Source: Myrica gale (taxonomy: Eukaryota > Streptophyta > Magnoliopsida > Fagales > Myricaceae). Taken from it: DNA of 64,000 nt. Of this stretch, positions 48,183 through 61,625 are shown in pieces. The stretch lies in the NCBI GenBank assembly GCA_963930655.1, contig OZ005609.1, positions 14,643,001 to 14,707,000 of the forward strand. Reading direction: 5' to 3'. The position numbers and the translations under genes are program-made. The stretch's first letter is position 1; each line of letters begins with the position of its first letter. Below the pieces are notes generated by a model that ran no database searches, was not told the DNA's origin, and was given only the letters and a program-made list of their open reading frames with translations.

Positions 48183-49707
48183 TGATCGGTTCTGAAAATG
48201 TTAATTCCAAGTGCAGAATTTGTCAAATTATAATCAAGGGAAGTCCCAAGGTCATATCCACAGGGAATGAAATTTATTTGTGCCTTTTGAAATCTCAGGA
48301 TTAAACTTAAAGAAAATTTGATAACAAATGATGTAATCCTGTTTTTTTTCTTGTATGAAAAAGATAATAAATGATAAAAAGCAATATTGAGCTGCAAAGG
48401 ATGTTTAAACTATAATAAGAACAAATTGCAAGAATCAGAAATAAAGCAACACACAGAAATTAACAATTGGAAGAAAAATCAAGTTGAATCCGAAACTTGA
48501 AGAAGCAAATAAACAAACACCTGAGCTGCGGTTTCCTTAACAATGATTCACTATTCACTCAATTGATTAACTCAGATGCCTAGATATTCAAATCTACAAC
48601 ATCCGGAAGATAAGTACATTCAAGATCAAATAAAAATAACTAAGATATTTCATTGCAAGAGGAGATAATAATAGACTTGAAATAGCTGATTGTAGCCTTG
48701 TTTATATTCAGACTACATGTGCCAAATGTCAACATAAAGTCCGAATCAAGAGCTTCAATCACTGCCGAAATCTTATATCCTCAAAAACCAACGAAATAGC
48801 ATTTGAGAAAGTAAAACATTCCATTGAACTGATTATGAATCACTGCCAAGTACTACCAGCAACTCAGATGGGAAAAATTTAGCTACTCATACTCATAACA
48901 AATGACATAGTTAAGAGAAGAAATCTCATCTTCTAAGCACAGAGCTTCGAATTTACAGATGCAAAAGGAAATTAGTATCAGAAAGAAAACAAACTAAAAC
49001 AAAGCAGAGAGTTCAAATCGTAAACGTAAAACCAGTAATCAACTAACTTCGAAATCCCAATAGAAATTTAATGCAATAGATTGTAGAAAAAAAAACCTAA
49101 ATCCAAAGTAAACTACCAGCGCCTCAGAGAAGAAAAATGAAAGGGAAGAAAAACCCAAAATAAGCTAGCTCCTTCCTCAAGTGCCGACTCCTCCTTTTAT
49201 TGCTGAAGATTCCCTTGCTCCAACCGTTTTTCATCGAATCCATTTTCCTCTTCTTCGTCGACCTTTCTCTCTCTTCCGTCGACCTCTCCATTGCAACTGC
49301 TCTCCTTAACTTTTGTTTTCCCCCAATTGCCCTCAAAAGCTTCGGCTCTTGTAATTTGAGATGTGCTTAGTTTTTAGGACAAAATTGCCCTCCTGATTGA
49401 GTCAGCAACTTTGGACTATGAATGCTGAAATTTTGCACTGCCGAGAGTGTCAGCCCTTAGTGATATCAATCGGCTGAGTCCTGCCAAGATGAGTTAAAAC
49501 GTTACACTCCATGCAAGAGAATAGGCTCTAAAAAAAATACAATAATAATATAATGAGTTAATTCACTATTATTAAAACCAGATTGCAGCTTTCATAAATC
49601 CAAATCCCTTGCCATAATTTTCTTGCAAACTTTGGCACTTACACAAACTAATCAGCCACAACTAGGTGATCTAACATCTTAATTAACTCATTTTTATCCC
49701 ATAATCA
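48183..49707 (-). repeat. 3' LTR of the Athila-type element
   Basis: Direct repeat of 56458-57982 with 2 differences in 1525 bases. It is downstream of pol in the element's own orientation. A CT-rich stretch lies at 49250-49300 as written. A 70-residue minus-strand open frame (49124-49336) is identical in both LTRs simply because the LTRs are. Confidence 0.95.
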
Positions 49708-49717
49708 CACCCCCCAA
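49708..49717 (-). other. Polypurine tract
   Basis: Read on the minus strand, TTGGGGGGTG lies directly against the start of the 3' LTR. This is the usual primer for plus-strand DNA synthesis and the form common in Athila elements. Confidence 0.85.
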
Positions 49718-50876
49718 CTAGCTTTTTGCTAGTCTCAAGCAAATCAAGCGATGGAAAAAATGTTAACTAAAAATCTCTTGGGTTTCTTAATGCCAATTAA
49801 CGTGTGCATTAAATTTCAATAGATATCAAATTGATCAGCACTAAAATCAAATCAATTCAAATTCCAGTTTAGCAAATAAACGTTCAATAAACCATCTACG
49901 CACTCAACCCAAGGAAATATGTCAGTCAACAAGTTGTCGGGTGCACACGTGTGTTCAATTTACAAAAGATGAGGCCATATTTTTTGTCAAAACAATCAAA
50001 TAGCAAGCACAACTAAACAAGAAACACCAACAGGCTTACTCTAATTCAAAACTACTGCAAAGTTGGCTTTCACGCTATCACACTTTAAAAGGTACTCTTT
50101 TTTAGAGATACCCCGATGACAGGCAGCCTTTTCCAATGCACATACTGGCCTCTTTTAGTGTCTTGTTTTTTTTTTTTTTTTTTCTTTTTCTTTTTCTTTT
50201 CAGCTCCCTAGAGAGAATCAATCCTATGAATGTGCGCCTATCCACACTTTCACAAGTTTGCCCTTACCCCTAGTCTACCTCAAGGGTGAATTTGTTTGTT
50301 TTTTTTTTTAGACACTTGAGACATAGTTCATTAGAGTTCCCTTCAATTGAGTTGCTATTTGAAGCCTGATAAAAACATAGAATCAACTAAAGTAGTTTGA
50401 GTGTAATATTTTTTTTGTAAATCCAACAACAAATAGACTTGAAACACGCTTCCAAAAATTGAGTAACTGAGATAATGAATCAAAACTATCATGCTAAGGC
50501 TAGATTTTGTTCCCTTTGATATTCAGGTTACTCATGAATTTGATAACCTAAATTTAAAACACATCGCCTTGAAAATTGAAACCCAGAATTTTCTAGTTTT
50601 GTCTTTTCCATCACTCTCAATGAGACATGTGATTCATTTGAACAACACAACACATTCAACCCATATACTCAGCACTTACCACCCCCCAACTAAGCATGCA
50701 CAGTGTCCACAATGTGAAGGAAGAAGAAGAGAGAAAAAAAAAAAAAAAACAAGAGGGAAGAGAATTACCGGGTAAGACAGAAAAGGTAGAGAAGGAAAAA
50801 TCTGCAACAGAGGGCAAAAAGAAACAACAAGACAAGAAAACAACAAAAACTACAGACTAAAAGAAAGAAAAGAAAA
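49718..50876 (-). other. Non-coding spacer between pol and 3' LTR
   Basis: About 1.2 kb holds no recognisable gene. Many Athila elements carry an envelope-like frame here; in this copy only AT-rich sequence with T-rich and A-rich runs (50166-50200, 50736-50750) remains. Confidence 0.75.
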
Positions 50877-53800
50877 CTATACAGAAAGGGACTGGGGCGG
50901 GTCCTGCAAGGTAAGAGTGGAGTCCTCAGGTGAAAAGTGAGCAATGAAAGGTTTAAGCCGTTGACCATTTACTTTAAAAGTGTTTCCATTGTGAGGATTG
51001 ATGATCTCAACAGCTCCATGAGGAAAAACAGTTTTCACCATATAAGGACCACTCCATCTTGACCGCAATTTGCCTGGAAACAGATGAAGCTTAGAGTTAT
51101 ATAAAAGAACAAACTGATTAGGCTCGAAATTCTTCCTATGAATATGTTTATCATGCCAAGTCTTCATGCGTTCTTTAGACAACTTAGAGTTGTCATAGGC
51201 ATCCATCCTAAGCTCCTCTAGCTCTGACAGCTGCAATTTTCTCAAAGCACCAGCTTGATCAGTATTAAAATTGACTTGTTTGATAGCCCAGTATGCTTTA
51301 TGCTCAATCTCAACAGGCAAATGACAATATTTTCCATATACAAGCCTATAGGGGGACATGCCAAGAGAAGTTTTAAAAGCAGTGCGATAAGCCCACAAAG
51401 CATCAACCAAACGTAAAGACCAATCTTTCCTATTTGGGTTGACAGTTTTTTCTAAAATCTGCTTAATCTCCCTATTGGCCAATTCCGCTTGACCATTGGT
51501 TTGAGGATGGTATGGGGTAGAAACTTTTTGATGAATCCCATATTTAGTCATCAAAGCAGTAAATGGCCTATTACAAAAGTGTGACCCACCATCACTAATG
51601 ATGACTCTGGGAATACCAAACCGAGCAAAAATATTTTCCTTCAAAAATTGTAATACAACCTTATGGTCATTGGTTCGACAAGGTATTGCTTCAATCCATT
51701 TAGACACATAATCCACAGCAACCAAGATATACAAATAACCAAAAGAAACAGGGAATGGCCCCATAAAGTCAATACCCCAACAATCAAAGAGCTCAATCAC
51801 CAGAATAGGTTGTAAGGGCATCATATTCTTTTTTGTGATACCTCCTAATTTTTGACAAGGTGGACAAGCTTTACAAAAATTAAAAGCATCTTTAAACATA
51901 TGAGGCCAATAAAAACCACTTTGCAAAATCTTTGCCACAGTTTTGTGAGCTGAAAAATGACCTCCACAAGCTTCAGTGTGACAGAATGAAAGAATGGAAG
52001 GGATTTCCGTATTAGAGACACATTTTCGAAAAATTTGATCAGAACAATATTTAAATAAGTAAGGGTCATCATAAAAGAATGATTTAACCTCAGCTTTAAA
52101 TTTTCGAATGTCCTGAGTGCTCCAATGAGGGGGTGTTTGTCCTGTGACCAAAAAATTTATAATATCAGCATACCAAGGCAAAGTATCAATGGATAAAAGC
52201 TGTTCATCAGGAAATGCATCAGTAATAGGAAGTGAATGAGCATTGGGAGTCATCTCTACAGTGAGTCGAGATAGGTGGTCAGCAACCACATTCTCAACTC
52301 CTTTCTTGTCCCTTATAGAAATATTGAATTCCTGCAAGAGAAGAATCCATCGAATCAGTCTCGGTTTAGCATCCTTTTTTGATAGCAAGTATTTCAATGC
52401 CGCATGGTCAGTGAAAATAAGAACAGGTGATCCAATGATATAGGCTCTGAATTTTTCCAATGCAAATACTACTGCAAGTAACTCTTTTTCAGTGGTGGAA
52501 TAATTTTTCTGAGCATCAGTCAAAGTTTTACTTGCATAATAAATGACAAATGGTAATTTATCCTTTCTTTGTCCTAAAACAGCACCCATAGCATAATCAC
52601 TAGCATCACACATTATCTCAAAAGGAAGTGACCAATCGGGGGGTCTCATGATAGGAGCCGTGGTAAGCAGAGTTTTCAATTGATCAAAAGCATGTTGACA
52701 AGCATCAGTCCATTTGAAATCAACATCATGCATTAATAAATGACACAAAGGCTTAGAGATAGAGCTAAAATATTTAATAAATCTCCTATAGAAACCAGCA
52801 TGTCCTAAAAAGGATCGAATATCTTTCACAGTCTTAGGAGCAGGAAGCTTCGAAATTAGCTCTATTTTTGCTTTATCAACCTCGAGGCCTCGAGAGGAGA
52901 CAATGTGACCTAACACATTTCCTTGTGTCACCATGAAGTGGCACTTTTCCCAGTTTAGAAGCAGCTGTTTTTCTTCGCATCTGGCTAAAACAACTTGCAA
53001 ATTAGTCAGACAATCATCATATGAATGTCCAAAAACAGAAAAATCATCCATAAAAATTTCAAGTATGTTTTCAACCATATCACTGAAAATGCTAAGCATG
53101 CATCGTTGAAATGTGGCTGGGGCATTACATAGACCAAAGGGCATTCTCCTAAATGCAAATGTTCCGAAAGGACATGTAAAAGTTGTTTTCTCTTGGTCCT
53201 CTGATGCAATTTCTATCTGATAGTAACCAGAGAAACCATCAAGAAAACAATAATAAGCATGTCCTGCAACCTTTTCTAAAATCTGATCAAGGAAGGGAAG
53301 AGGAAAATGATCCTTTCGGGAAACTACATTCAATTTCCTATAGTCTATACACATTCGCCATCCAGTTGTTACTTTTGTAGGAATTAATTCTCCCTTGTCA
53401 TTTTTTACCACAGTGATTCCAGATTTCTTTGGAACAACTTGAGTGGGACTCACCCACCTACTATCAGAGATAGGATAAATAATTCCTACATCCAGCAATT
53501 TCAACACTTCATTTTTCACAACCTCTTTCATCGTTGGATTTAACCTTCTTTGCATTTCCCTAGATGGTTTTGCATTCTCTTCTAAATAAATCTTATGTGT
53601 GCATACAAGAGGACTTATTCCCTTAATATCTGCAATTGTCCATCCAATTGCCCCTTTATGCTTTTTTAACACTCCTATCAATTTTTCTTCTTGAGTAAGA
53701 GTGAGAGCAGAAGAGATTACCACAGGGAAAGTGTTGTCAAGTCCCAGGAAAACATGCTTGAGTCCAGCTGGGAGAGCTTTAAGTTCTAGATCTGGAATTT

Positions 53801-56306
53801 GTTCTGAAGATGGCTTTATGGTTGATGTCAAAGGTGGCAGCTCTTCAAACTTTGGTTGCCAAAGCGTACCGTGACTGGTTGCTGCAAAAGAAACATTAGA
53901 AGTGTCATCAATCATATTTAAATCACTTAGAACACTTTCTAATGATAATTCTAAATCAGTGGAAAGAAAATTCAAGTGAACATTCTCATCAAGGATATTT
54001 TCCAGCAAGTTAACTTCTTGAACATCTTCCAAATTCCGAGGTTGCCTGCAAGTATTAAAGATATTTAACTCCAATGTCATGTTCCCAAAACTTAATTTCA
54101 AGATTCCATTTCTACAATTAATCAATGCATTAGATGTAGCAAGAAATGGTCTACCAAGAATGACAGGAGCTTGAAAAGTAGATGGAGTGGACAATTGCAT
54201 GTCAAGCACCACAAAATCCACAGGATAATAAAACTTATCTACTTGCACCAAAACATCCTCAACTATACCCCTAGGCATTTTTATAGATCTATCAGCAAGT
54301 TGCAGAATGATAGGGGTAGATTTTAACTCACCTAAGCCAAGTTGCTCATACACATTATAAGGCAACAAATTTACACTTGAGCCAAGATCCAACAAAGCAT
54401 GACCAATTTTTGAGTTTCCTATCACACAAGCAATTGTAGGTGATCCAGGATCCTTGTACTTAGGTGGAGTATTACTTTGAATGATTGCACTAACTTGCTC
54501 AGTAAGAAAAGCTTTCTTTTGCACATTTAATTTTCTTTTTACAGTACATAAATCCTTGAGAAATTTAGCATAAGCAGGAATTTGTTGAATAGCATCTAAC
54601 AAAGGAATATTAATCCTAACTTGCTTAAAAATCTCAAGAATTTCAGCATGATGTTTATCTTTATGCAAAGGAACTAATCGCTGAGGAAATGGGGCAAGTA
54701 TAGGACAATTAACTTTGTCATTTTCATCAGATACATGTTTTCCATCCTTTTTTGAAGGGTTAGAAACCTTACTAGAATCGTATGGCTCATGTGCTGGAAT
54801 ATCAACCACCTTACCACTTCTTAAAGTAGTCACTGCCTTGGCTGACCTTAAGTGAGAATCTTCATTTACCACTTGCACTTGATGAGATTGCCCTTGTGGA
54901 TTTGGTTGTGACTGTGCAGGGAATTTACCTTTCTCTTGAATACTTAAAGAGGTAGTCAGCTTTGTGAGAGAACCCCGTATGTCATTAATCGCTTGTGAAT
55001 TCTGATTGTTGAGTGTTGACTGACTGTGCATGAATTGTTGAAGTGTGACACTCAACTGTTGCACTGTATCTTCAAGTCTTCTAGGTGCTTGAGCAGTTTG
55101 TGTATTGAATTGGGCTGAACTTTGACCAGGATGAGGAGCATAAGATGGACTGGGATGGACTCCATATGGTGTATTGCTCTGTTCTCCCTTCCAACTAAAA
55201 TTTGGGTGGTGCTTCCATCCGGCATTGTAAGTGTTCGAATATGGCCCTGAATTAGGTTTAGAAATCATGTTAACATTGTGAGATTGGTCTAATAAAATTT
55301 CTTTAAATGCAGGAATTGTAGGACAATCATTTGTGGGATGCCCTTGATCTTCACAAATGTTACATTTTTCCATTAATCTTGGAACAACTTGCACTTCGTT
55401 CACTTTATTTAATTCAATGGACTCTAATTTCTTTGAAATTGAAGCTAACCTAGCATGCAAATCATCTTCATCTCTTAAAGTATATTTCCCACCTTCACCA
55501 ACATGTCTTGAATTCGCATGTCTATCAACATTATCAGCAGTATCCCAAGACTGTGCATTTTCAGACAAATAATCAAAATACTCAAATGCCTCTTCTGGTT
55601 CCTTGTTAAAGAACTCACCATTACACATGGTTTCAACAAATTGGCGCATTTTTGGTTGTAAACTTTCATAGAAAAAACTAATCACTCGCCAATTTTCATA
55701 ACCATGATGAGGGCAAGCATTTAACAAGTCTTTAAATCTCTCCCAAGATTGGTAAAAAGTCTCAGCATCTTTTTGAGTAAAATTCATTATTTGTCTCTTC
55801 AATGCATTAGTCCTATGCATGGGGAAAAATTTCTTCAAAAATTCAGTTTGCATTTCTTGCCATGTTCCTATGGTTCTAGGTCTCAATGCATTTAACCAGG
55901 TTTTAGCCTTATCTTTTAAAGAAAAGGGAAACAACTTCAGCCTAACAACTTCTTCAGTGCAATTATGATCAACAAATGTAGAACATACCTCTTCGAATTC
56001 TTTGACATGCAAATAAGGATTTTCAGATTCCATTCCATGAAAATGTGGTATCAAAGGTATCATTCCAGGTTTGAAATTGAAATTATTAGCATTCAAAGGC
56101 TGAATTATGCATGAAGGTGTACTAGTTCTAACAGGGTGCAAATAATCTCTAAGTGTCCTATTTTGCACAAGGTCTCTATCTAAATTTCCAGCCATGGTGC
56201 TCTGAGTTTCAGATTGTGTATCGAACGGTATGGACTCAAATTCTGAGGAACTAATTGAATCAAGTCTTATCAAACGATTTGAGTTATCCCGAACCCAAAC
56301 AGGCAT
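50877..56306 (-). CDS. Gag-Pol polyprotein of the Athila-type element, 1809 residues
   Basis: A single uninterrupted frame runs from ATG at 56304-56306 to TAG at 50877-50879. Gag occupies roughly residues 70-260, with a CCHC knuckle near 316-331 ([14 protein letters not shown]). The aspartic protease motif [12 protein letters not shown] is near 638. Reverse transcriptase spans about 920-1130, with [11 protein letters not shown] and the catalytic FMDDF near 1083. RNase H spans about 1230-1300 ([24 protein letters not shown]). Integrase has an HHCC zinc region near 1443-1480 ([17 protein letters not shown]) and core acidic residues in GIDFMG (about 1512), ISDGGSHF (about 1570) and ANREIKQ (about 1612). 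All catalytic residues that I can identify are present, so the copy could be active. The start is the first ATG of the frame, about 150 bases inside the 5' LTR. Confidence 0.96.
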   Translation of the reverse strand: MPVWVRDNSNRLIRLDSISSSEFESIPFDTQSETQSTMAGNLDRDLVQNRTLRDYLHPVRTSTPSCIIQPLNANNFNFKPGMIPLIPHFHGMESENPYLHVKEFEEVCSTFVDHNCTEEVVRLKLFPFSLKDKAKTWLNALRPRTIGTWQEMQTEFLKKFFPMHRTNALKRQIMNFTQKDAETFYQSWERFKDLLNACPHHGYENWRVISFFYESLQPKMRQFVETMCNGEFFNKEPEEAFEYFDYLSENAQSWDTADNVDRHANSRHVGEGGKYTLRDEDDLHARLASISKKLESIELNKVNEVQVVPRLMEKCNICEDQGHPTNDCPTIPAFKEILLDQSHNVNMISKPNSGPYSNTYNAGWKHHPNFSWKGEQSNTPYGVHPSPSYAPHPGQSSAQFNTQTAQAPRRLEDTVQQLSVTLQQFMHSQSTLNNQNSQAINDIRGSLTKLTTSLSIQEKGKFPAQSQPNPQGQSHQVQVVNEDSHLRSAKAVTTLRSGKVVDIPAHEPYDSSKVSNPSKKDGKHVSDENDKVNCPILAPFPQRLVPLHKDKHHAEILEIFKQVRINIPLLDAIQQIPAYAKFLKDLCTVKRKLNVQKKAFLTEQVSAIIQSNTPPKYKDPGSPTIACVIGNSKIGHALLDLGSSVNLLPYNVYEQLGLGELKSTPIILQLADRSIKMPRGIVEDVLVQVDKFYYPVDFVVLDMQLSTPSTFQAPVILGRPFLATSNALINCRNGILKLSFGNMTLELNIFNTCRQPRNLEDVQEVNLLENILDENVHLNFLSTDLELSLESVLSDLNMIDDTSNVSFAATSHGTLWQPKFEELPPLTSTIKPSSEQIPDLELKALPAGLKHVFLGLDNTFPVVISSALTLTQEEKLIGVLKKHKGAIGWTIADIKGISPLVCTHKIYLEENAKPSREMQRRLNPTMKEVVKNEVLKLLDVGIIYPISDSRWVSPTQVVPKKSGITVVKNDKGELIPTKVTTGWRMCIDYRKLNVVSRKDHFPLPFLDQILEKVAGHAYYCFLDGFSGYYQIEIASEDQEKTTFTCPFGTFAFRRMPFGLCNAPATFQRCMLSIFSDMVENILEIFMDDFSVFGHSYDDCLTNLQVVLARCEEKQLLLNWEKCHFMVTQGNVLGHIVSSRGLEVDKAKIELISKLPAPKTVKDIRSFLGHAGFYRRFIKYFSSISKPLCHLLMHDVDFKWTDACQHAFDQLKTLLTTAPIMRPPDWSLPFEIMCDASDYAMGAVLGQRKDKLPFVIYYASKTLTDAQKNYSTTEKELLAVVFALEKFRAYIIGSPVLIFTDHAALKYLLSKKDAKPRLIRWILLLQEFNISIRDKKGVENVVADHLSRLTVEMTPNAHSLPITDAFPDEQLLSIDTLPWYADIINFLVTGQTPPHWSTQDIRKFKAEVKSFFYDDPYLFKYCSDQIFRKCVSNTEIPSILSFCHTEACGGHFSAHKTVAKILQSGFYWPHMFKDAFNFCKACPPCQKLGGITKKNMMPLQPILVIELFDCWGIDFMGPFPVSFGYLYILVAVDYVSKWIEAIPCRTNDHKVVLQFLKENIFARFGIPRVIISDGGSHFCNRPFTALMTKYGIHQKVSTPYHPQTNGQAELANREIKQILEKTVNPNRKDWSLRLVDALWAYRTAFKTSLGMSPYRLVYGKYCHLPVEIEHKAYWAIKQVNFNTDQAGALRKLQLSELEELRMDAYDNSKLSKERMKTWHDKHIHRKNFEPNQFVLLYNSKLHLFPGKLRSRWSGPYMVKTVFPHGAVEIINPHNGNTFKVNGQRLKPFIAHFSPEDSTLTLQDPPQSLSV

Positions 56307-56433
56307 TTAAAACCATCAAGAACTTGATACTATTAACAGAAATAATAAGACCAGAAGTCACCAAAACTGTGAGTAGATTCACAGTGCACAAATTCCTCCA
56401 AGCAAGTAAAATCACGAGCTAGGCACCTCTCAT

Positions 56434-56451
56434 TCCCCGGCAACGGCGCCA
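56434..56451 (-). other. Primer-binding site, tRNA-Asp type
   Basis: As written, tccccggcaacggcgcca equals the last 18 bases of plant tRNA-Asp(GUC) with CCA. Read on the minus strand it is the complementary primer site, separated from the 5' LTR by six bases. It is not a tRNA gene. Confidence 0.92.
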
Positions 56452-56457
56452 AAAACT

Positions 56458-57982
56458 TGATCGGTTCTGAAAATGTTAATTCCAAGTGCAGAATTTGTCA
56501 AATTATAATCAAGGGAAGTCCCAAGGTCATATCCACAGGGAATGAAATTTATTTGTGCCTTTTGAAATCTCAGGATTAAACTTAAAGAAAATTTGATAAC
56601 AAATGATGTAATCCTGTTTTTTTTCTTGTATGAAAAAGATAATAAATGATAAAAAGCAATATTGAGCTGCAAAGGATGTTTAAACTATAATAAGAACAAA
56701 TTGCAAGAATCAGAAATAAAGCAACACACAGAAATTAACAATTGGAAGAAAAATCAAGTTGAGTCCGAAACTTGAAGAAGCAAATAAGCAAACACCTGAG
56801 CTGCGGTTTCCTTAACAATGATTCACTATTCACTCAATTGATTAACTCAGATGCCTAGATATTCAAATCTACAACATCCGGAAGATAAGTACATTCAAGA
56901 TCAAATAAAAATAACTAAGATATTTCATTGCAAGAGGAGATAATAATAGACTTGAAATAGCTGATTGTAGCCTTGTTTATATTCAGACTACATGTGCCAA
57001 ATGTCAACATAAAGTCCGAATCAAGAGCTTCAATCACTGCCGAAATCTTATATCCTCAAAAACCAACGAAATAGCATTTGAGAAAGTAAAACATTCCATT
57101 GAACTGATTATGAATCACTGCCAAGTACTACCAGCAACTCAGATGGGAAAAATTTAGCTACTCATACTCATAACAAATGACATAGTTAAGAGAAGAAATC
57201 TCATCTTCTAAGCACAGAGCTTCGAATTTACAGATGCAAAAGGAAATTAGTATCAGAAAGAAAACAAACTAAAACAAAGCAGAGAGTTCAAATCGTAAAC
57301 GTAAAACCAGTAATCAACTAACTTCGAAATCCCAATAGAAATTTAATGCAATAGATTGTAGAAAAAAAAACCTAAATCCAAAGTAAACTACCAGCGCCTC
57401 AGAGAAGAAAAATGAAAGGGAAGAAAAACCCAAAATAAGCTAGCTCCTTCCTCAAGTGCCGACTCCTCCTTTTATTGCTGAAGATTCCCTTGCTCCAACC
57501 GTTTTTCATCGAATCCATTTTCCTCTTCTTCGTCGACCTTTCTCTCTCTTCCGTCGACCTCTCCATTGCAACTGCTCTCCTTAACTTTTGTTTTCCCCCA
57601 ATTGCCCTCAAAAGCTTCGGCTCTTGTAATTTGAGATGTGCTTAGTTTTTAGGACAAAATTGCCCTCCTGATTGAGTCAGCAACTTTGGACTATGAATGC
57701 TGAAATTTTGCACTGCCGAGAGTGTCAGCCCTTAGTGATATCAATCGGCTGAGTCCTGCCAAGATGAGTTAAAACGTTACACTCCATGCAAGAGAATAGG
57801 CTCTAAAAAAAATACAATAATAATATAATGAGTTAATTCACTATTATTAAAACCAGATTGCAGCTTTCATAAATCCAAATCCCTTGCCATAATTTTCTTG
57901 CAAACTTTGGCACTTACACAAACTAATCAGCCACAACTAGGTGATCTAACATCTTAATTAACTCATTTTTATCCCATAATCA
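56458..57982 (-). repeat. 5' LTR of the Athila-type element
   Basis: Direct repeat of 48183-49707. In element orientation it precedes the primer site and Gag. The sequence ends with TG..CA boundaries against the gccct duplication. Confidence 0.95.
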
Positions 57983-58072
57983 GCCCTCAAATAGTCCTTT
58001 CAAGCTCCTGAATCGACAAACTGGTTGTGAAGTCCACCCTTTAAATTATACACCCACTTGGTATATTTTTTA

Positions 58073-58621
58073 GGGAAATATACAAATATCACACTAGGTT
58101 TTAACGTCTTTCGTGAAAACTCACTGGGTTTTAAAAAGTTTCAAATTGCTCATTAGGTTTATCATTTTTGTATAAAAACTCACTGAACTTAATGTCGTTA
58201 GCCCTGTTTAACGGAAAATTTATCACGTCCAATCATAATATGACACGAGTCACTAAATAAATCTAAAATTAACAAAAAAAATTATTAATTTAAAAAAAAC
58301 AAAAGGATTGGGCAACCCCGATCCTTTCACTGTGGAGGGGGAATCCCCCCTCCACACCTGGCGCCTCCGGCGGAGGAGGGTCTCCCCCCTCCACCTGTCG
58401 GCATGGGTTACGTGATGGGGAAGATCCGTTAAATTATTTAGTGACACGTGTCATATTGTGATTGGATGTAATGAATTTTTCGTTAAACAAGGCTAATGAC
58501 ATTGAGTTCAGTGAGTTTTTATATATAAATAATAAACCTAGTGAGCAATTTGAAACTTTTTAAAACCTGGTGAGTTTTCACAAAAGGCGTTAAAATCCGG
58601 TGTGGTATTTGTATATTACCC
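58073..58621. mobile_element. Foldback Mutator-like MITE with GC-rich core
   Basis: Inverted arms of about 190 bp begin GGGAAATATACAAATA on the left and, reversed, GGGTAATATACAAATA on the right. A perfect 9-bp duplication, tatttttta, lies at 58064-58072 and 58622-58630. The arms include tcactgggttttaaaaag and a cacgtgtcata block. The centre (58310-58410) is GC-rich with a gtggaggggg..ccccctccac inverted pair. The minus-strand frame at 58253-58447 spans the core and is not a gene. Confidence 0.92.
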
Positions 58622-58630
58622 TATTTTTTA

Positions 58631-60645
58631 TGCCTGCCAATTAGGAATCATTCAAAGTAGGGTTGTGAAGGAAGGTGGTGGGGGTGTGGACTCATATCTC
58701 AATAAAAACGTTTGTTTTGATAAAATTTTAAGAATTCTAAGAATAGTATAAATATTTAAGTGATATTTTAGTTTTATTGATATGCGTGTAAAAGTTAGAG
58801 TTGTATTAATGTGTGTAAAAAAGTAATATTGAGTTTTATTAACATACTGTATTAGTAATGTTATGAATATAAATTTAAAAAGTTGTATTTAAATTCTAAC
58901 CATGACATCAATATTTTGAATCTCAACTGCTCAAGAACACTTATTCCCCGCACTATTCCTTTTATGTGTCACATAAAAACAAAGAAAAACTGTCAGATTT
59001 TTCGTGCTCCATTTAAGCCACCCATTGTTGACAGGACCCTCTTTTAACTTCTCAGCCCTTAAGAACCTATTCCCTAATTCCCCCCATTGAGAGAGATGCA
59101 CATGCTGTGACTGACATCATCATAACTGGCCACGACTTCCCCTCTTTCCAATGTTCCCAACATTCAAACATCAAGTGTTATTTTCCCAAACCCCCCAAGA
59201 CTCCCCTTAATTAACCAAATTTCTGAGTTACAACCCTGCCCTCACATCTTCTTCTTTGGATGCTCATTGGTGTTTAAAACGTGGGTGTTAGGGTCATTCT
59301 GCAGCTGGAATAACTACTAAAGTGTGGACTCTTAGCACCCGGGTTTGTGGTTAAGAATTTGAAAAAAAGGACTTCTGAGAGATGCTCCAGAGCCCTCCGA
59401 CCCAAGCGAATAAAGTAAGAAACAAAAATTAGTGCCCTCGTGAGCAATGCCTTTTCTTCCGCCACAAGAAAATAATATATGCTTCAAAAGCGAGCTACCA
59501 AAAGATTTAAATACAGCGGTCCTCTGCATTAACATAACAAAAATACGAACTGGAAAGCAATATTTTGTCAGAGGTCCGTCTGGAAACTTGCATAGATTAT
59601 TGCTGGCTCTGATTCGTACTTCTTAATTGTCAGATTTAAATTGTGAAAGATAGAGACGTGCGAGGCATGTTTCACTCTTTCCCTCCAATGGGTTTTCACA
59701 CTTTGTGAAATCTGGATGGATATTTTCTTGTTTTCTTTTCTCGTTTAGTATAGTCAGTAGCTGTGCATGGAGAGGCACGCGGGGGGTTTAAAAATACAAT
59801 AAATTCCAGCTAGTTGTTGCTCTGGTTTGACAATGGAAATGGTTTTGGAAGTTCAACAGAACTCATGAGGGTTGACAGAATTTCCCAGTGAGAAGTGAGC
59901 TGTGAGACACAGAATGGATAAGTGGCCAGTGGGATGTCATACGGAGAACATGGGGTGGATTTGCATTTGGTTTCCCATTCATCTCTGCGTAATTAAGCGT
60001 TTGGTTTCCCATTCATATCTTTTTTTCTCTCTTGAAAATCGAGCAACATATATACTACCATGTGAGTTTCCCAGAGTATATCTGAAGCCAATTATCTGTT
60101 GCAACACTTAGAAAACTGAGTTTGGATATTGCAATCAAAAGAGTTCATAATCCACCTCGGACAAATGTCTTAGAACATAAAGATGACACTTGGGGGTTAG
60201 TATTTCGTTTGCTCCAAGTATACAGTATATATTCACAAGCATTATCTGACATCCAATATCTCTTTTATTTCACAAGCATCACAAATCGAAGAACATGCAA
60301 TTCCATGTCGACATTTTTTTCTTCTAATTATTCCATGTTGACATTGTTTATGGGATACACACTTATACTCCTACGACATCGTTCACCAAATTTAATATAA
60401 AATATTTAGTATAAAATTTCACTTTAATGCACTTACACTTCTACTTATTTAATCATATCTTTGTGGTGCTTATTTATTTATTTTAATCTACCATAATCAA
60501 TTATAAATTTGTCCTTCAAGGAATGGTAGGCATTGGGGATGTCATTGGATAAAGACGTGAAAACAGATGTATGAGATGACATCTGGAATTCTTTTTAATA
60601 TACAAAGTAGAAACCGGATGACAATAATTGATTAAAGATAATTAA
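58631..60645. other. Intergenic DNA, nothing firm
   Basis: The stretch at 58690-58920 loosely resembles the MITEs at 38392 and 40234 (ttgatatgcgtgtaaaag.. and similar). The open frames at 59274-59535 and 59902-60400 lack family features. No gene is called. Confidence 0.5.
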
Positions 60646-60751
60646 AGGTCTGTTTGTTTTGTAAAATTTTAGTGTCGTTAAATTTTAAGTATTGAGTTTA
60701 GTGAAAAAATAGAGAGAGGTAATTGTAAAATTTTAGAACACAAACGCACCT
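60646..60751. mobile_element. Very small MITE, about 105 bp
   Basis: The left end aggtctgtttgttttgtaaaatttta and the reversed right end aggtgcgtttgtgttctaaaatttta match at most positions. A taa occurs at both borders, as in PIF/Harbinger-type MITEs, but the boundary is ambiguous by one base. Confidence 0.55.
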
Positions 60752-61625
60752 AAGTGATCTAGAGGAGAGAAGAACTTATCACTAAACCCTAATTGATAAG
60801 AATATTATCTGTTTTACATGTTGGCTGACATATGCAGTTGGTTTCTGAAGCAAGCAAACCAGCCAACTTAACCCTTAAAAATTGTGCTGAAGAAACAGTC
60901 AAAATATTTTCTGGCAAAAAAAATCCTCCAACTTCAAGTAAAGCGACGACATGGATTGGTAACAAAATGATGCAACCTTTTCAAAGGGCACCAGAGACAG
61001 GCTTTTCCCTTTGAACAGAAGGCATGCCCTATAATCATTTAACATTATTAGGATCGGGGGAGGTTGAAACACTCATTGATTCCCAACAACCCTCTTTAAG
61101 GTCAGCCAGTACAGTCTTTTTATAAAAACTACAGTGCTGCTTTCTATTCTAACAGCCCTTACTTTGTTCTATGTAAATATAAGAGAAAATAAACTTTTCG
61201 TCCTCCTTACTGGAGTTTTGAGGAGTTGGAATTCAGTTTATAGATTTCTTCATTAATAATTTACATTTTGTAGCCTCACATTAATTTGATCAAAAGTTAT
61301 TATTGTGGTTGATTACTAGAATTTTGAGTAGTTAAAATTCATAAATCATGATTTTTACTTGGCTAAAATAATAATTTTTATCTAAATTAACAGTGAAAAT
61401 GTAAAGTGTAAATATTTAATAATTAAAAAAAATAAACAAAACAAATAAACCATCTATATGGTCCTATACAATTTAATATCACATCTACTAAACTATATAA
61501 ATTTATAATTTTTAATTAAATAAAGAGAAACATATATAAACAGATCTGTCTTGCTGAGAAAGGAAAATAAAAAATAAAAAATTCTGTACTGTATAGTTAA
61601 GACACGCATTGCATCCAATTTTACC
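60752..61625. other. Intergenic DNA, nothing recognised
   Basis: The 60-residue open frame at 60832-61014 has no recognisable domain and no upstream gene context. The last eight bases (attttacc, 61618-61625) are the left target duplication of the next element. Confidence 0.5.

Larger units (their letters stand above)
48183..57982 (-). mobile_element. Young full-length Athila-type Ty3/gypsy retrotransposon
   Basis: The element is 9.8 kb and reads on the minus strand. LTRs are 48183-49707 and 56458-57982, each 1525 bp, beginning TGATCGG and ending ATAATCA as written. Reading both through, I found two substitutions between them, both in the stretch at about 48487-48513 and its partner. A perfect 5-bp duplication, gccct, flanks it (48178-48182, 57983-57987). 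Primer site, polypurine tract and an uninterrupted Gag-Pol frame are present. The Athila assignment rests on the tRNA-Asp primer site, the FMDDF reverse transcriptase box and integrase tail motifs such as WHDKHI and FPHGAVEI. No envelope-like gene is seen. Confidence 0.95.

Noticed and set aside
49124..49336. 70-residue minus-strand frame repeated identically at 57399-57611
   Set aside because: It lies within the LTRs, and the identity follows from the LTRs being nearly identical. There is no recognisable domain.
56434..56451. tRNA-Asp-like sequence
   Set aside because: Only the last 18 bases of a tRNA are present, placed at the LTR border, so it is a primer site and not a tRNA gene.
60832..61014. 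60-residue open frame as a possible small gene
   Set aside because: No domain, signal peptide, cysteine pattern or conserved context; within chance expectation.
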